Below are positions 34,462-42,893 of a DNA stretch of 64,000 nucleotides, one piece after another. The stretch is from assembly GCA_031286615.1 (NCBI GenBank), contig JAITUA010000020.1, positions 496,001 to 560,000 of the forward strand, in the 5' to 3' direction. The translations under genes and the position numbers were made by a program. Source of the stretch: Chryseobacterium sp. (lineage in GTDB: Bacteria; Bacteroidota; Bacteroidia; Flavobacteriales; Weeksellaceae). Within the stretch, counting starts at the first letter, position 1. The number at the start of each line of letters is the position of its first letter. The notes under the pieces were generated by a model. It ran no database searches, was not told the origin of the DNA, and saw nothing but the letters and a program-made list of their open reading frames with translations.

Positions 34462-35705
34462 TGAAAATGAAAAAAAATATCTGGTTAATTTCCAAATATG
34501 CTTCACCACCACAATATGCAAAAGCTCCATCGCGCTTATTTTATCTGGCGAGAGAGTTTAAAAAAATGGGAAATGAAGCTTTATTAATAACATCAGATGC
34601 CAATCATTTTACGAATTGTCCTGAAACCGATAAAATATATAATGACGAAGAACAGGATGGTGTTGCTATAAGATGGATTAAAACAAAAAAATATGCTAAA
34701 ACAGCATCTATAGATAGAATTTTATCTTGGTTTGATTTTGAGAGAAAACTATTTTCTATGAAACTTTCCAAAATGGAAAAACCAGACGCAGTTATTGTTT
34801 CGTCACTTTCTATTTTTACGATCATATATGGTTATTATCTGAAAAAGAAGTTTGGTAGTTTTTTAGTTTTTGAAATTCGTGATATCTGGCCTTTAACGAT
34901 GACAGAAGAAGCTGGTTTTTCCAAATGGCATCCTCTTGTTTTACTGATAGGATTTATAGAAAAGTTTGGATACAAAAAAGCTGATCTGGTTGCCGGTACA
35001 ATGCCAAGACTAGATGTACACGTCGAACAAATATTGGGATACCCAAAACCTTTTCATTGCTCTCCACTAGGATTTGATCCTGAAAATTATTCTGAAGACT
35101 TTTTAAAAGAAAAAAATCCGTTTTCTGAGATCGTACCATCAGGTAAAGTAATTGTCGGCTATGCTGGCAGTATGGGGGTTACCAACGCATTGGAACCTTT
35201 TATTGAAACAATACAAATGATGAAGAACGACAGTAATACCCATTTTGTACTCGTTGGAAGCGGAGATCTTAGAGCATCATATGAAGAACAGCTGAAAGAT
35301 TGTTCAAATGTTACATTTCTGCAGAGAATCCAGCAGAATGATGTTAAATATTTCCTTCAGGTTTGTGATATTCTATACTTATCCACAAAAGATTCAAAAG
35401 TATGGGACTATGGACAATCTATGAATAAAGTGGTAGAGTATATGCTGGCCGCAAAACCTATTATTGCTTCTTATACCGGATATCCTTCTATGATTAATGA
35501 AGCAGATTGTGGTAGATTTATCAACAGTACATCTGCGGAAGATATTAAAAATGCAATTTTATACTATGCAGATATGAGCTCAGAAGAAAGAGCTGCAATA
35601 GGTGATAAAGGCAGAAAATGGATATTTGAAAACAGAACCTATCCGGTATTGGGGAAAAAATATTTGGATGCTATTTTATTTCATTCCCTAAAGCAAAAGA
35701 AGTAG
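34461..35705 (+). CDS. Glycosyltransferase family 4, WbuB-like
   Basis: A 414-residue GT-B enzyme. The N-terminus WLISKYASPPQYAKAPSRLF and the VFEIRDIWPLTMTE segment are characteristic of the WbuB-like group of amino-sugar transferases; VIVGYAGSMGVTNALEPFIE begins the C-terminal domain. It would extend the lipid-linked repeat unit. The ATG at 34461 overlaps the upstream stop codon by one base; a second ATG two codons on (34467) is an alternative start. Donor and linkage are unknown. Only two GT4 enzymes are encoded in the locus. Confidence 0.86.
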   Translation: MKMKKNIWLISKYASPPQYAKAPSRLFYLAREFKKMGNEALLITSDANHFTNCPETDKIYNDEEQDGVAIRWIKTKKYAKTASIDRILSWFDFERKLFSMKLSKMEKPDAVIVSSLSIFTIIYGYYLKKKFGSFLVFEIRDIWPLTMTEEAGFSKWHPLVLLIGFIEKFGYKKADLVAGTMPRLDVHVEQILGYPKPFHCSPLGFDPENYSEDFLKEKNPFSEIVPSGKVIVGYAGSMGVTNALEPFIETIQMMKNDSNTHFVLVGSGDLRASYEEQLKDCSNVTFLQRIQQNDVKYFLQVCDILYLSTKDSKVWDYGQSMNKVVEYMLAAKPIIASYTGYPSMINEADCGRFINSTSAEDIKNAILYYADMSSEERAAIGDKGRKWIFENRTYPVLGKKYLDAILFHSLKQKK

Positions 35706-35739
35706 CTTTGCACTGGTTGAAATAAAAAGATAGGCTATT

Positions 35740-36918
35740 TTGAAAATTACTATTAATAATAATTTCATTTATAAACTATTCCTGTTGTCTGTTATGGTGG
35801 GGAATACTATTGCTATTTCTTTTGCAAAACCCCTGGACATGAACCCCAGGAATTTTTCTATCCCTTATAGAATATTAATCATTCTACTTTCTTTATTGGT
35901 AATATATAGAGAAAGAAGAAACATTAATCTTAAAAATATTTCAATAATAAGTCTTGTCGTATTTTGGATTTTTTACATCATCAAGCTTATCTATTCATTT
36001 AATAATTATTCTTTTAATCAGGAAGTTCTATTATCAAAGAATGAAGATATTTTCAGGATCTTATTTATGATACTTTTACCCAGTATTGCATTATTATGTA
36101 TTAACTATAATAAAATAGATTTTAAAAATATAATAAAATATTGTGTTACTATTTTATGTTGCCTTCTTGTTATCAACTATATATATGGTTATATAAAATT
36201 AGACCATATTTTTAGTACTTACTATATAATGTATGGTCATATAGGAGCTTCATTGTTTATCATGTCATTATTTTTGCTGCTGTTTTGCAGAGAAGATTAT
36301 AAATCTTATTTTCTGTTTTTTTGCCTTTTTTTAGGTCTTTTTAATGTTTTGCAGTCTATGGCAAGAAGCCCCTTATTAGCTGTTTTTGTATGTTCTTTTT
36401 ATATGGTTATTTTAAAAGGAAATAAAAAATATCTGTTATATATAATTACATTGATTCTGTTATTTATTGGATTGGTTATTTTACATGAACATTATGGAAA
36501 TGGACAAATAACAAGCTTTAACCGAATATACAAATGGGTTGCATATGGAGATACCTCCGGAAGACAACCATTATATAATAAAGCTATCGAAATATTTAAT
36601 TCAAATCGTTTACTGGGAGGAAGGATTCTGTTTGAGGATGGGGTTCATCCACATAATATTTTTTTAGAACTTTTAATGGGTACTGGTATTTTAGGACTAA
36701 TTATTTATTTCTTAAAATTTTGGCCTGTTGTAAAAAATGCTTCTTTATTTTGGAAAATTCAAAAGGGAAATATATACTATAAACTGATTTTTGCTTTATT
36801 TTTGCAATACTTTACTTTAGTACAGACTTCCTGTAATCTTTTCAATATACCGGAATTTTTGTACTTTAGCTCAATGATTATAGGTATTGGTTATACAGCA
36901 AAAACACAAGGAATTTAA
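35740..36918 (+). CDS. O-antigen polymerase/ligase-like membrane protein (Wzy candidate 2)
   Basis: A 392-residue, AT-rich membrane protein with about ten hydrophobic segments. It has a C-terminal loop RLLGGRILFEDGVHPHNIFL followed by ELLMGTGILGLIIYF, typical of the Wzy/WaaL superfamily. The start is a TTG at 35740 (MKITINNNFIYK), because no suitable ATG precedes the first membrane helix. It belongs to the same superfamily as the protein encoded at 26940 but is clearly not a close copy. One may polymerise and the other ligate the glycan, or one may polymerise an independent chain. Confidence 0.8.
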   Translation: MKITINNNFIYKLFLLSVMVGNTIAISFAKPLDMNPRNFSIPYRILIILLSLLVIYRERRNINLKNISIISLVVFWIFYIIKLIYSFNNYSFNQEVLLSKNEDIFRILFMILLPSIALLCINYNKIDFKNIIKYCVTILCCLLVINYIYGYIKLDHIFSTYYIMYGHIGASLFIMSLFLLLFCREDYKSYFLFFCLFLGLFNVLQSMARSPLLAVFVCSFYMVILKGNKKYLLYIITLILLFIGLVILHEHYGNGQITSFNRIYKWVAYGDTSGRQPLYNKAIEIFNSNRLLGGRILFEDGVHPHNIFLELLMGTGILGLIIYFLKFWPVVKNASLFWKIQKGNIYYKLIFALFLQYFTLVQTSCNLFNIPEFLYFSSMIIGIGYTAKTQGI

Positions 36919-36966
36919 AAAATATTAAAAAGAGCATATGATGATTGATACACTTAATTTCTAAAA

Positions 36967-37569
36967 ATGTACAAAAATTATTTAAAGAGGATTTTCGACT
37001 TTGTAGTTTCTCTCATAGGAATTACCCTTCTGCTTCCAATTTTTCTTATCGTGATGATTGGATTGTTTATTTCCAATAATGGGAAACCTTTTTTCTTTCA
37101 ACAGAGACCTGGTAAAAACGGGAAGGTATTTAAAATTATAAAGTTTAAAACAATGAACGATAAAAAGGATTCCAACGGAAACCTTTTATCAGATGCAGAA
37201 AGATTAACAGCTCTGGGAGCATTTGTCCGTAAAACATCTCTGGACGAAATTCCACAATTACTTAACGTTCTTAAAGGGGATATGTCCCTTATTGGACCAA
37301 GACCTCTTTTGGTTCAGTACTTACCTTTATATAATGAACACCAGTCCAGAAGACATGAGGTGAGACCTGGAATTACAGGTTGGGCGCAGGTAAATGGTAG
37401 AAATGCAATATCTTGGAATCAAAAATTTGATTACGATGTATGGTATGTAGAAAATATATCATTCATGTTAGACGTGAAAATATTCTTTTTAACAGCTAAA
37501 AAAGTTTTTATAAGAGAAGGAGTTTCTGCTGATGGACATGTAACTATAGAACCTTTTCAGGGAAATTAA
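36967..37569 (+). CDS. Phosphoglycosyl transferase, PglC-like (initiating sugar transferase)
   Basis: A 200-residue monotopic sugar transferase. One hydrophobic segment near the N-terminus (about residues 12-35) precedes FKTMND, the catalytic Asp-Glu pair in [33 protein letters not shown] and [14 protein letters not shown]. It transfers a phospho-sugar from a UDP-sugar to undecaprenyl phosphate and so starts the repeat unit. Length equals Campylobacter PglC, and acetyltransferase and aminotransferase genes of the bacillosamine type follow directly. Di-N-acetylbacillosamine phosphate is therefore the likely first sugar. Confidence 0.9.
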   Translation: MYKNYLKRIFDFVVSLIGITLLLPIFLIVMIGLFISNNGKPFFFQQRPGKNGKVFKIIKFKTMNDKKDSNGNLLSDAERLTALGAFVRKTSLDEIPQLLNVLKGDMSLIGPRPLLVQYLPLYNEHQSRRHEVRPGITGWAQVNGRNAISWNQKFDYDVWYVENISFMLDVKIFFLTAKKVFIREGVSADGHVTIEPFQGN

Positions 37570-37578
37570 TTTATCGTT

Positions 37579-38172
37579 ATGTATTTATTTGGAGCAAGTG
37601 GACACGGAAAAGTAATTGCAGATATTGCAACGGCTAATGACATAAAGATTAAGGCATTCATAGATCAGGATATCACTAAAAATGAATGTTATGGTTTTCC
37701 TGTATTAAATAATTTACCTGAAGATGAGGAAAAACTGATTATTTCAATCGGAAATAATTTTACTCGCAAAAAAATATCGGAAAAAATTAAAAATGAGATA
37801 GGTATCTTAATACATCCAAAATCTATAATTTCGGGCTCTGTAAAGATTGAGCCTGGGACAGTCGTAATGGGTGGAGTAGTCATCAATTCTGATACGGTTG
37901 TTGGTAAGCACTGTATCATCAATACCAATGCATCTGTAGATCATGATTGTGTGATTGAAGACTTTGTTCATATTTCACCCAATTCAGCACTTGCAGGAGG
38001 AGTGGAAATTGGAGAAGGTTCTCAGATTGGAATCGGTGCTTCCGTAATACAAGGGATTAAAGTAGGAAAATGGTGTATAATAGGGGCCGGAGCGGTAATT
38101 ATTAATGACATTCCTGATTATTCAGTTGTAGTAGGGAATCCCGGTAGAATTATTAAGAAAAATATTATATAA
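37579..38172 (+). CDS. Sugar O/N-acetyltransferase, PglD/NeuD-like
   Basis: A 197-residue protein. The N-terminal Rossmann-like part (MYLFGASGHGKVIADIATAN) would bind the UDP-sugar, and the C-terminal left-handed beta-helix includes CIINTNASVDHDCVIEDFVH and GAGAVIINDIPDYSVVVGNP. The histidine in VDHDC matches the catalytic base of PglD. It would acetylate the 4-amino group of the UDP-amino sugar made by the next gene. It lies 9 bases after the PglC-like gene. Confidence 0.88.
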   Translation: MYLFGASGHGKVIADIATANDIKIKAFIDQDITKNECYGFPVLNNLPEDEEKLIISIGNNFTRKKISEKIKNEIGILIHPKSIISGSVKIEPGTVVMGGVVINSDTVVGKHCIINTNASVDHDCVIEDFVHISPNSALAGGVEIGEGSQIGIGASVIQGIKVGKWCIIGAGAVIINDIPDYSVVVGNPGRIIKKNII

Positions 38173-38191
38173 ACAAATTACTATCAAAAAT

Positions 38192-39328
38192 ATGAATACT
38201 AAGATCTGGTTGTCCTCACCACATATGGGAGGTAACGAACAAAAATATATCAACGAAGCATTTGATGAAAACTGGGTAGCACCATTGGGACCTAATGTTG
38301 ACGGATTTGAAAAAGACCTGGAGCTGTTTTTGGGTGAAAATGCAAAAGTTGCCGTTCTTTCTGCTGGTACTGCAGCATTGCATCTTGCACTTATTGAATG
38401 TGGAGTGCAGCATGGGGATGAGGTGATCTGCCAGTCAATGACTTTCTCAGCATCAGCCAATCCTATTGCTTACTGTGGTGGAACTCCTGTTTTTGTAGAC
38501 AGTGAGCCGGATACCTGGAATATGTGTCCTAAAGCTTTAAAAGAAGCCATTGAAGACAGAATTCAAAAAGGAACAAAACCCAAAGCTATTATTGTAGTTC
38601 ATTTGTATGGTATGCCTGCAAAAATGGACGAAATTACAGCTATTGCTCAGGAATTCCAGATTCCTGTTATAGAAGATGCTGCAGAAGCGCTTGGTTCTAC
38701 TTACAAAGGAAAGGCTTGTGGAACATTCGGACGTTTTGGAGTATTAAGTTTTAACGGGAACAAAATTATTACCACATCAGGAGGAGGAGCTTTGGTTTGC
38801 CATACTCAGGAAGATAAAGATAAAACGGTTTTCCTGTCTACTCAGGCAAGAGATAATGCACCGCACTACCAGCATTCACATATTGGTTTCAACTACAGAA
38901 TGAGCAATATTGTTGCGGGAATAGGAAGAGGGCAGATGGAAGTACTTAAAGATAGAGTGCAGGCACGTAGAGCAATGCATGATTTCTATTTTGATATCTT
39001 CAAAAATATTGAAGGAGTTACTGTATTCTCTGAGCCTGGAAATGATTTTTATTCAAATCACTGGTTATCTGCCATTATTGTTGATCCACAGGTTACAGGA
39101 AAAAACAGAGAAGGCTTAAGACTTGCATTTTTAGAAGATAATATAGAATCTAGACCACTTTGGAAGCCGATGCATCTACAGCCTGTTTTTGAATCTTCTC
39201 CTTATTACGGAGGAAAAATTTCCGAAAATCTGTTTGATAACGGACTGTGTCTGCCGTCAGGATCTAACTTGTCAGATAATGACAGAGAAAGAATAGCAAA
39301 CGTTATTCGTAATTATTTTGAAATTTAA
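38192..39328 (+). CDS. UDP-4-keto-sugar aminotransferase, PglE-like (DegT family)
   Basis: A 378-residue PLP aminotransferase with LSSPHMGGNEQKYINEAF at the start, as in PglE, then VLSAGTAALHLALIECGV, VIEDAAEALGSTYKGK, and the PLP lysine in FGVLSFNGNKIITTSGGGA (residue Lys in GNKI). It would place an amino group at C4 of the 4-keto-6-deoxy sugar from the dehydratase at 15092. With the flanking PglC- and PglD-like genes it completes a bacillosamine set. Normal length. Confidence 0.9.
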   Translation: MNTKIWLSSPHMGGNEQKYINEAFDENWVAPLGPNVDGFEKDLELFLGENAKVAVLSAGTAALHLALIECGVQHGDEVICQSMTFSASANPIAYCGGTPVFVDSEPDTWNMCPKALKEAIEDRIQKGTKPKAIIVVHLYGMPAKMDEITAIAQEFQIPVIEDAAEALGSTYKGKACGTFGRFGVLSFNGNKIITTSGGGALVCHTQEDKDKTVFLSTQARDNAPHYQHSHIGFNYRMSNIVAGIGRGQMEVLKDRVQARRAMHDFYFDIFKNIEGVTVFSEPGNDFYSNHWLSAIIVDPQVTGKNREGLRLAFLEDNIESRPLWKPMHLQPVFESSPYYGGKISENLFDNGLCLPSGSNLSDNDRERIANVIRNYFEI

Positions 39329-39342
39329 TATCATTAAATTTA

Positions 39343-39912
39343 ATGAATCAGTATAAATATTGGAAAGTAGTTTTTGACTTTATCTTTGCGGTAATATTGA
39401 CCCTCTTTCTTATGCCGGTACTGATTATTTTATTTGTGATTGCAAGTCTCGATACATCGTCAAATGGAATTTTTTTTCAGACCCGGATAGGGCAATATGG
39501 AAAACCGTTTACCATATTTAAATTTAAAACAATTCATGACAACAAGAGAGTGTGTTCCAGAATTGGGCGGACGCTCAGGAAATTTAAATTTGATGAATTT
39601 CCCCAATTGTTTAATATTTTAAAGGGTGATATGAGTTTTGTTGGCCCCAGACCTGATATTGAAGGATATTACGATAAACTTACCGGAGCAGATAGAAAAG
39701 TTCTGGAATTAAAACCGGGACTAACCTGTGAAGCAAGTATTAAATACAGAGACGAAGAAAATCTTCTGAACAGTCAGAAGAATCCTTTGGCCTATAATGA
39801 TGAAATATTATTTCCGAACAAAGTGAAAATGAATCTTAACTATTTTGAAAATATGTCTTTCAAAAATGATACAAAGATTTTATTTAGAACAATAATAACC
39901 ATATTGAAATAG
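39343..39912 (+). CDS. Second small phosphoglycosyl transferase, divergent
   Basis: A 189-residue sugar transferase with one N-terminal hydrophobic segment (about residues 10-35), FKFKTIHD, the Asp-Glu pair in KFDEFPQLFNILKGDMS and FVGPRPDIEGYYDKL. The core is intact, but the segment after it (LKPGLTCEASIKYRDEENLL) replaces the usual [14 protein letters not shown] of PglC-like enzymes, so substrate choice probably differs. It lies 14 bases after the aminotransferase gene. It could start a second glycan or use a different UDP-sugar. Confidence 0.83.
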   Translation: MNQYKYWKVVFDFIFAVILTLFLMPVLIILFVIASLDTSSNGIFFQTRIGQYGKPFTIFKFKTIHDNKRVCSRIGRTLRKFKFDEFPQLFNILKGDMSFVGPRPDIEGYYDKLTGADRKVLELKPGLTCEASIKYRDEENLLNSQKNPLAYNDEILFPNKVKMNLNYFENMSFKNDTKILFRTIITILK

Positions 39913-39927
39913 AGTTTTTTTACTATT

Positions 39928-40473
39928 ATGAAAATTAAAGAAACCCCGCTTAAAGATTGCTATATCATAGAGCCTACCATATTTGAAGATGAAAGAGGCT
40001 ATTTCTTTGAAAAATTCAACGAAAAAAAATTCGAGGAATTGACAGGGATGAACGGCCACTTTGTACAGGATAATATTTCCAGATCATCTTATGGAGTGCT
40101 AAGAGGACTGCATCTTCAGAAAGGTGAACATGCACAGGCAAAACTGGTATCATGCCTGGAAGGCAGTGTATGGGATGTTGCCGTAGATCTTAGAGAGGAT
40201 TCTCCTACATTTGGGAAATGGTTCGGAATAGAGCTTACTGCAGAAAACAAATTACAGCTTTATGTGCCGAGAGGTTTTGGACATGGATTTGCTGTATTAA
40301 GTACCCATGCTGTATTTTCCTATAAATGTGATAACTTTTATAACAAAGAATCAGAAGGCAGCGTAAAGTTCAATGATCCGGATCTTGATATTGATTGGAA
40401 AGTTGATGAAAAAGATGCCATACTTTCGGAAAAAGACCAGAACGCTCCCGGATTTAAAGACAAAAACTTTTAA
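39928..40473 (+). CDS. rfbC: dTDP-4-dehydrorhamnose 3,5-epimerase family protein
   Basis: A 181-residue cupin of the RmlC family. It has FEDERGYFFEKFNEKKF at the N-terminus, the catalytic histidine in SYGVLRGLHLQ (His62), a VWDVAVDLREDSPTFGKW strand pair and the YVPRGFGHGFAVLS loop. RmlC catalyses the third step of dTDP-L-rhamnose synthesis. No rfbA, rfbB or rfbD is in the window, so the partners must lie elsewhere or this protein acts on another keto sugar. It is the last gene of the polysaccharide locus and is followed by a strong terminator. Confidence 0.9.
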   Translation: MKIKETPLKDCYIIEPTIFEDERGYFFEKFNEKKFEELTGMNGHFVQDNISRSSYGVLRGLHLQKGEHAQAKLVSCLEGSVWDVAVDLREDSPTFGKWFGIELTAENKLQLYVPRGFGHGFAVLSTHAVFSYKCDNFYNKESEGSVKFNDPDLDIDWKVDEKDAILSEKDQNAPGFKDKNF

Positions 40474-40485
40474 AATATATCCCTG

Positions 40486-40518
40486 AAAACCACTTTTATA
40501 AAGTGGTTTTTATTTTTT
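40486..40518 (+). terminator. Terminator at the end of the polysaccharide locus
   Basis: AAAACCACTTT (40486-40496) pairs perfectly with AAAGTGGTTTT (40500-40510) around a three-base loop, followed by a T-rich tract. It marks the right end of the 25 kb operon-like block. Confidence 0.9.
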
Positions 40519-40542
40519 AATTCTTAACTCTTCAATATTTTG

Positions 40543-40550
40543 TATCTTTG
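40543..40550 (+). promoter_or_regulatory. -7 promoter box of rimO
   Basis: TATCTTTG, an exact match to the consensus, ends 19 bases before the ATG at 40570. The box overlaps the upstream in-frame start at 40540, which argues for the 40570 ATG. Confidence 0.55.
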
Positions 40551-40569
40551 CAGACTCAAAATCAAAACG

Positions 40570-41871
40570 ATGCGTACAAAATCTGTAGGGAAGAAGAAAA
40601 TCAATGTAGTCACTCTTGGGTGTTCCAAGAATGTATATGATTCTGAAGTATTAATGAGCCAGCTGAAAGCTAATGGCAAAGAAGTGGTTCATGAAGACCG
40701 TGGTGACATTGTTGTAATCAATACCTGCGGATTTATTGATAATGCTAAAGAAGAATCTATTAATACCATCCTTGATTATGTGGAGGCTAAAAATAGAGGA
40801 GAGGTTGAAAAAGTATTCGTTACAGGATGTTTATCAGAAAGATACAAGCCGGATTTGGTAAAAGAAATCCCGGATGTGGACCAGTATTTCGGAACAAGAG
40901 ACCTTCCGATGCTTCTGAAACATCTTGGAGCAGATTATAAACACGAACTGGTAGGAGAGAGGCTTACAACGACTCCAAAACATTATGCCTACCTTAAAAT
41001 TTCAGAAGGTTGTGACAGACCATGTTCTTTCTGTGCTATCCCATTGATGAGAGGAGGGCACCTGTCAACCCCTATTGAGAAACTCGTTTTAGAAGCTCAG
41101 AAACTGGCAAAAAAAGGAACAAAAGAATTAATTCTTATTGCACAGGATCTTACTTACTATGGTCTTGATCTTTATAAGAAAAGAGCATTAGGAGATCTTT
41201 TAAAAGAATTGGTGAAAGTAGAAGGAGTAGAATGGATTCGTCTTCATTATGCTTTCCCAAGTGGTTTCCCGGAAGATGTTCTCGATATTATCCGTGAAGA
41301 ACCTAAAGTTTGTAACTATATAGATATTCCTCTTCAGCATATCAATTCTGATTTGTTGAAATCAATGAAGAGAGGAACTACTCATGAGAAAACAGATGCT
41401 CTTTTAGGAAAGTTCAGAGAAAAAGTTCCGGACATGGCGATCAGAACAACCCTTATCGTTGGATATCCGGGTGAAACAGAAGAAAGATTCCAGGAACTTA
41501 AAGACTGGGTAAGAGAACAGAAATTTGACAGATTGGGATGCTTTACTTATTCTCATGAAGAGAATACTACAGCTTATGTTCTGGAGGATGATATTCCACA
41601 GGAAGTAAAAGAGGCAAGAGTAGAAGAAATCATGGAATTGCAGTCTCAGATTTCGTGGGAGAAAAACCAGGAAAAAGTAGGTAAAATATTCAGATGTATT
41701 TTTGACCGTAAAGAAGGGAACTATTTTATCGGAAGAACAGAGTATGATTCACCAGATGTGGACAATACAGTTTTAGTTTCTGCTGAAGATACTTATATCT
41801 CTATAGGTGAATTTGCAGAGGTTAAAATTACTTCAGCCGAAGAGTTTGACTTATACGGAGAATTAGTCTAG
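40570..41871 (+). CDS. rimO: Ribosomal protein S12 methylthiotransferase
   Basis: A 433-residue radical SAM enzyme. It has an N-terminal UPF0004 domain with Cys18, Cys53 and Cys87 binding the auxiliary 4Fe-4S cluster, a radical SAM domain with CDRPCSFC (Cys148, Cys152, Cys155), and a C-terminal TRAM domain. It adds a methylthio group to a conserved aspartate of ribosomal protein S12. The LGCSKNVYDSE and RPCSFCAIPLMRGGH segments separate RimO from the tRNA-modifying MiaB. The start at 40570 (MRTKSVGKKK) follows the promoter box. Single gene. Confidence 0.95.
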   Translation: MRTKSVGKKKINVVTLGCSKNVYDSEVLMSQLKANGKEVVHEDRGDIVVINTCGFIDNAKEESINTILDYVEAKNRGEVEKVFVTGCLSERYKPDLVKEIPDVDQYFGTRDLPMLLKHLGADYKHELVGERLTTTPKHYAYLKISEGCDRPCSFCAIPLMRGGHLSTPIEKLVLEAQKLAKKGTKELILIAQDLTYYGLDLYKKRALGDLLKELVKVEGVEWIRLHYAFPSGFPEDVLDIIREEPKVCNYIDIPLQHINSDLLKSMKRGTTHEKTDALLGKFREKVPDMAIRTTLIVGYPGETEERFQELKDWVREQKFDRLGCFTYSHEENTTAYVLEDDIPQEVKEARVEEIMELQSQISWEKNQEKVGKIFRCIFDRKEGNYFIGRTEYDSPDVDNTVLVSAEDTYISIGEFAEVKITSAEEFDLYGELV

Positions 41872-42062
41872 TTAAATGCTTACTAATCAGTTTAAAATAA
41901 GATTTATAAAATTAAGTTATTAACGAAAATTAACATAGAATTTTCTCGGTAACTTATTTTTATTATATTGATAATCAGTTTGTTAATATTTTGCATAATT
42001 AAGATTTTTCAATTTTCTATCTTAAAGTATATAAATTTGAAAATTATGTCTTAAATTTGCGC

Positions 42063-42154
42063 AATAAGCAATGTTTTTAAATAATATGCTTTCAATTAGT
42101 TAAATATTATAATGGCACTAAATTAACTAGAATAGTATTTTAGTGCAATTTTTT
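42063..42154 (+). ncRNA. Candidate small RNA or attenuated leader
   Basis: An exact -7 box TAAATTTG (42052-42059) is followed about 55 bases later by GCACTAAA (42115-42122) and TTTAGTGC (42139-42146), an 8-bp stem with a T-run to 42154. A transcript of about 90 bases would start near 42063 and end there. It could be an independent sRNA or an attenuator for the secreted-protein genes downstream. There is no known family match. Confidence 0.35.
42115..42154 (+). terminator. Hairpin with T-run upstream of the secreted-protein genes
   Basis: The perfect 8-bp stem GCACTAAA / TTTAGTGC, with a 16-base loop, is followed by AATTTTTT. It lies 244 bases after rimO and 82 bases before the next ATG. Confidence 0.6.
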
Positions 42155-42235
42155 CACCGTAATATTCACAAGTTGGGATGTGTATTTTTTGGAAATATTG
42201 ATGAAAAAAATGTAATTAAAAATCTTTAAAAACTT

Positions 42236-42868
42236 ATGAAAAAAATTTTATTAACAGCAGTTATGCTTGTTGGCCTTTCGGCCCTTTCTAAGGCTCAGCA
42301 GGGGCGAGTGGGGATTAACACAACCACACCTGCCGCAACGCTAGATGTAGTAGCAAATACTACGGACAACGCTAGACCTGACGCCTTATTAGTCCCTCGT
42401 ATGACAAGAGCTCAATTATTAGCTAAAGATGCTGCTTATACTGCAGCTCAAAATGGAGCGCTTGCTTTCGTTACGACGATTGACGGTACAGCAACTCCTA
42501 AAACAACAAACGTTACAGCAGTAGGTTTTTACTACTATGATGGTCAGACTACCAATACCTGGATTACTGTAGGTGGTGGCGGTGTTGTTACACCTGCTCT
42601 TCCTTCTGTAAGAACTTCAGCTACAGGAGTTGATTTATCTGCAGCTGATTTGGATGGTTATGTATTTCTTACAACCAATGCCGACTTATCTACAATACCA
42701 GTAAGTGCAGCAACAAAAGGAAGAAGTATTACTCTTGTTAAAGTAGGTGGAGGTACACTTACTGTAAATGGAGCAAGTGCAGCTTCTGTTAATTCAATGA
42801 CTCTTAATGGTAGAGGTCTTGGATTTATCTATGATGGTACTGCTTGGCAATCTTATTCAGCTCAATAA
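42236..42868 (+). CDS. Secreted low-complexity protein 1
   Basis: A 210-residue protein with a clear signal peptide (MKKILLTAVMLVGLSALSKA, cleavage before QQ). The mature part starts GRVGINTTTPAATLDVVANT, a motif common at the N-terminus of Flavobacteriia surface or tail-fibre-like proteins, and continues with Ala-, Thr- and Gly-rich beta-type sequence. No enzyme motif is seen. Base composition is less AT-rich than the surrounding DNA. It is followed after 25 bases by a similar secreted protein gene; they may be partners on the cell surface. Function unknown. Confidence 0.8.
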   Translation: MKKILLTAVMLVGLSALSKAQQGRVGINTTTPAATLDVVANTTDNARPDALLVPRMTRAQLLAKDAAYTAAQNGALAFVTTIDGTATPKTTNVTAVGFYYYDGQTTNTWITVGGGGVVTPALPSVRTSATGVDLSAADLDGYVFLTTNADLSTIPVSAATKGRSITLVKVGGGTLTVNGASAASVNSMTLNGRGLGFIYDGTAWQSYSAQ

Positions 42869-42893
42869 TTATTAATTTTACACAGATTTAGTC

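Larger units (their letters stand above)
41872..42235. other. Intergenic region after rimO with two -7 boxes and a hairpin
   Basis: There is no protein gene in these 364 bases. Two TAAATTTG boxes lie 20 bases apart (42032-42039 and 42052-42059). A hairpin with T-run follows at 42115-42154. The remaining 80 bases up to the ATG at 42236 contain only TATTTTTTG (42183-42191), one base too long for the consensus. Confidence 0.5.

Noticed and set aside
35391..35399. TTATCCACA, a perfect DnaA box, near 35390
   Set aside because: It lies inside a glycosyltransferase coding sequence with no other boxes, gene skew change or origin features nearby; one chance match per window is expected.
15092..40473. 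Polysaccharide locus considered as a mobile genomic island
   Set aside because: No integrase, transposase, tRNA target or flanking direct repeats were found. Allelic exchange by recombination in flanking genes is the simpler view.
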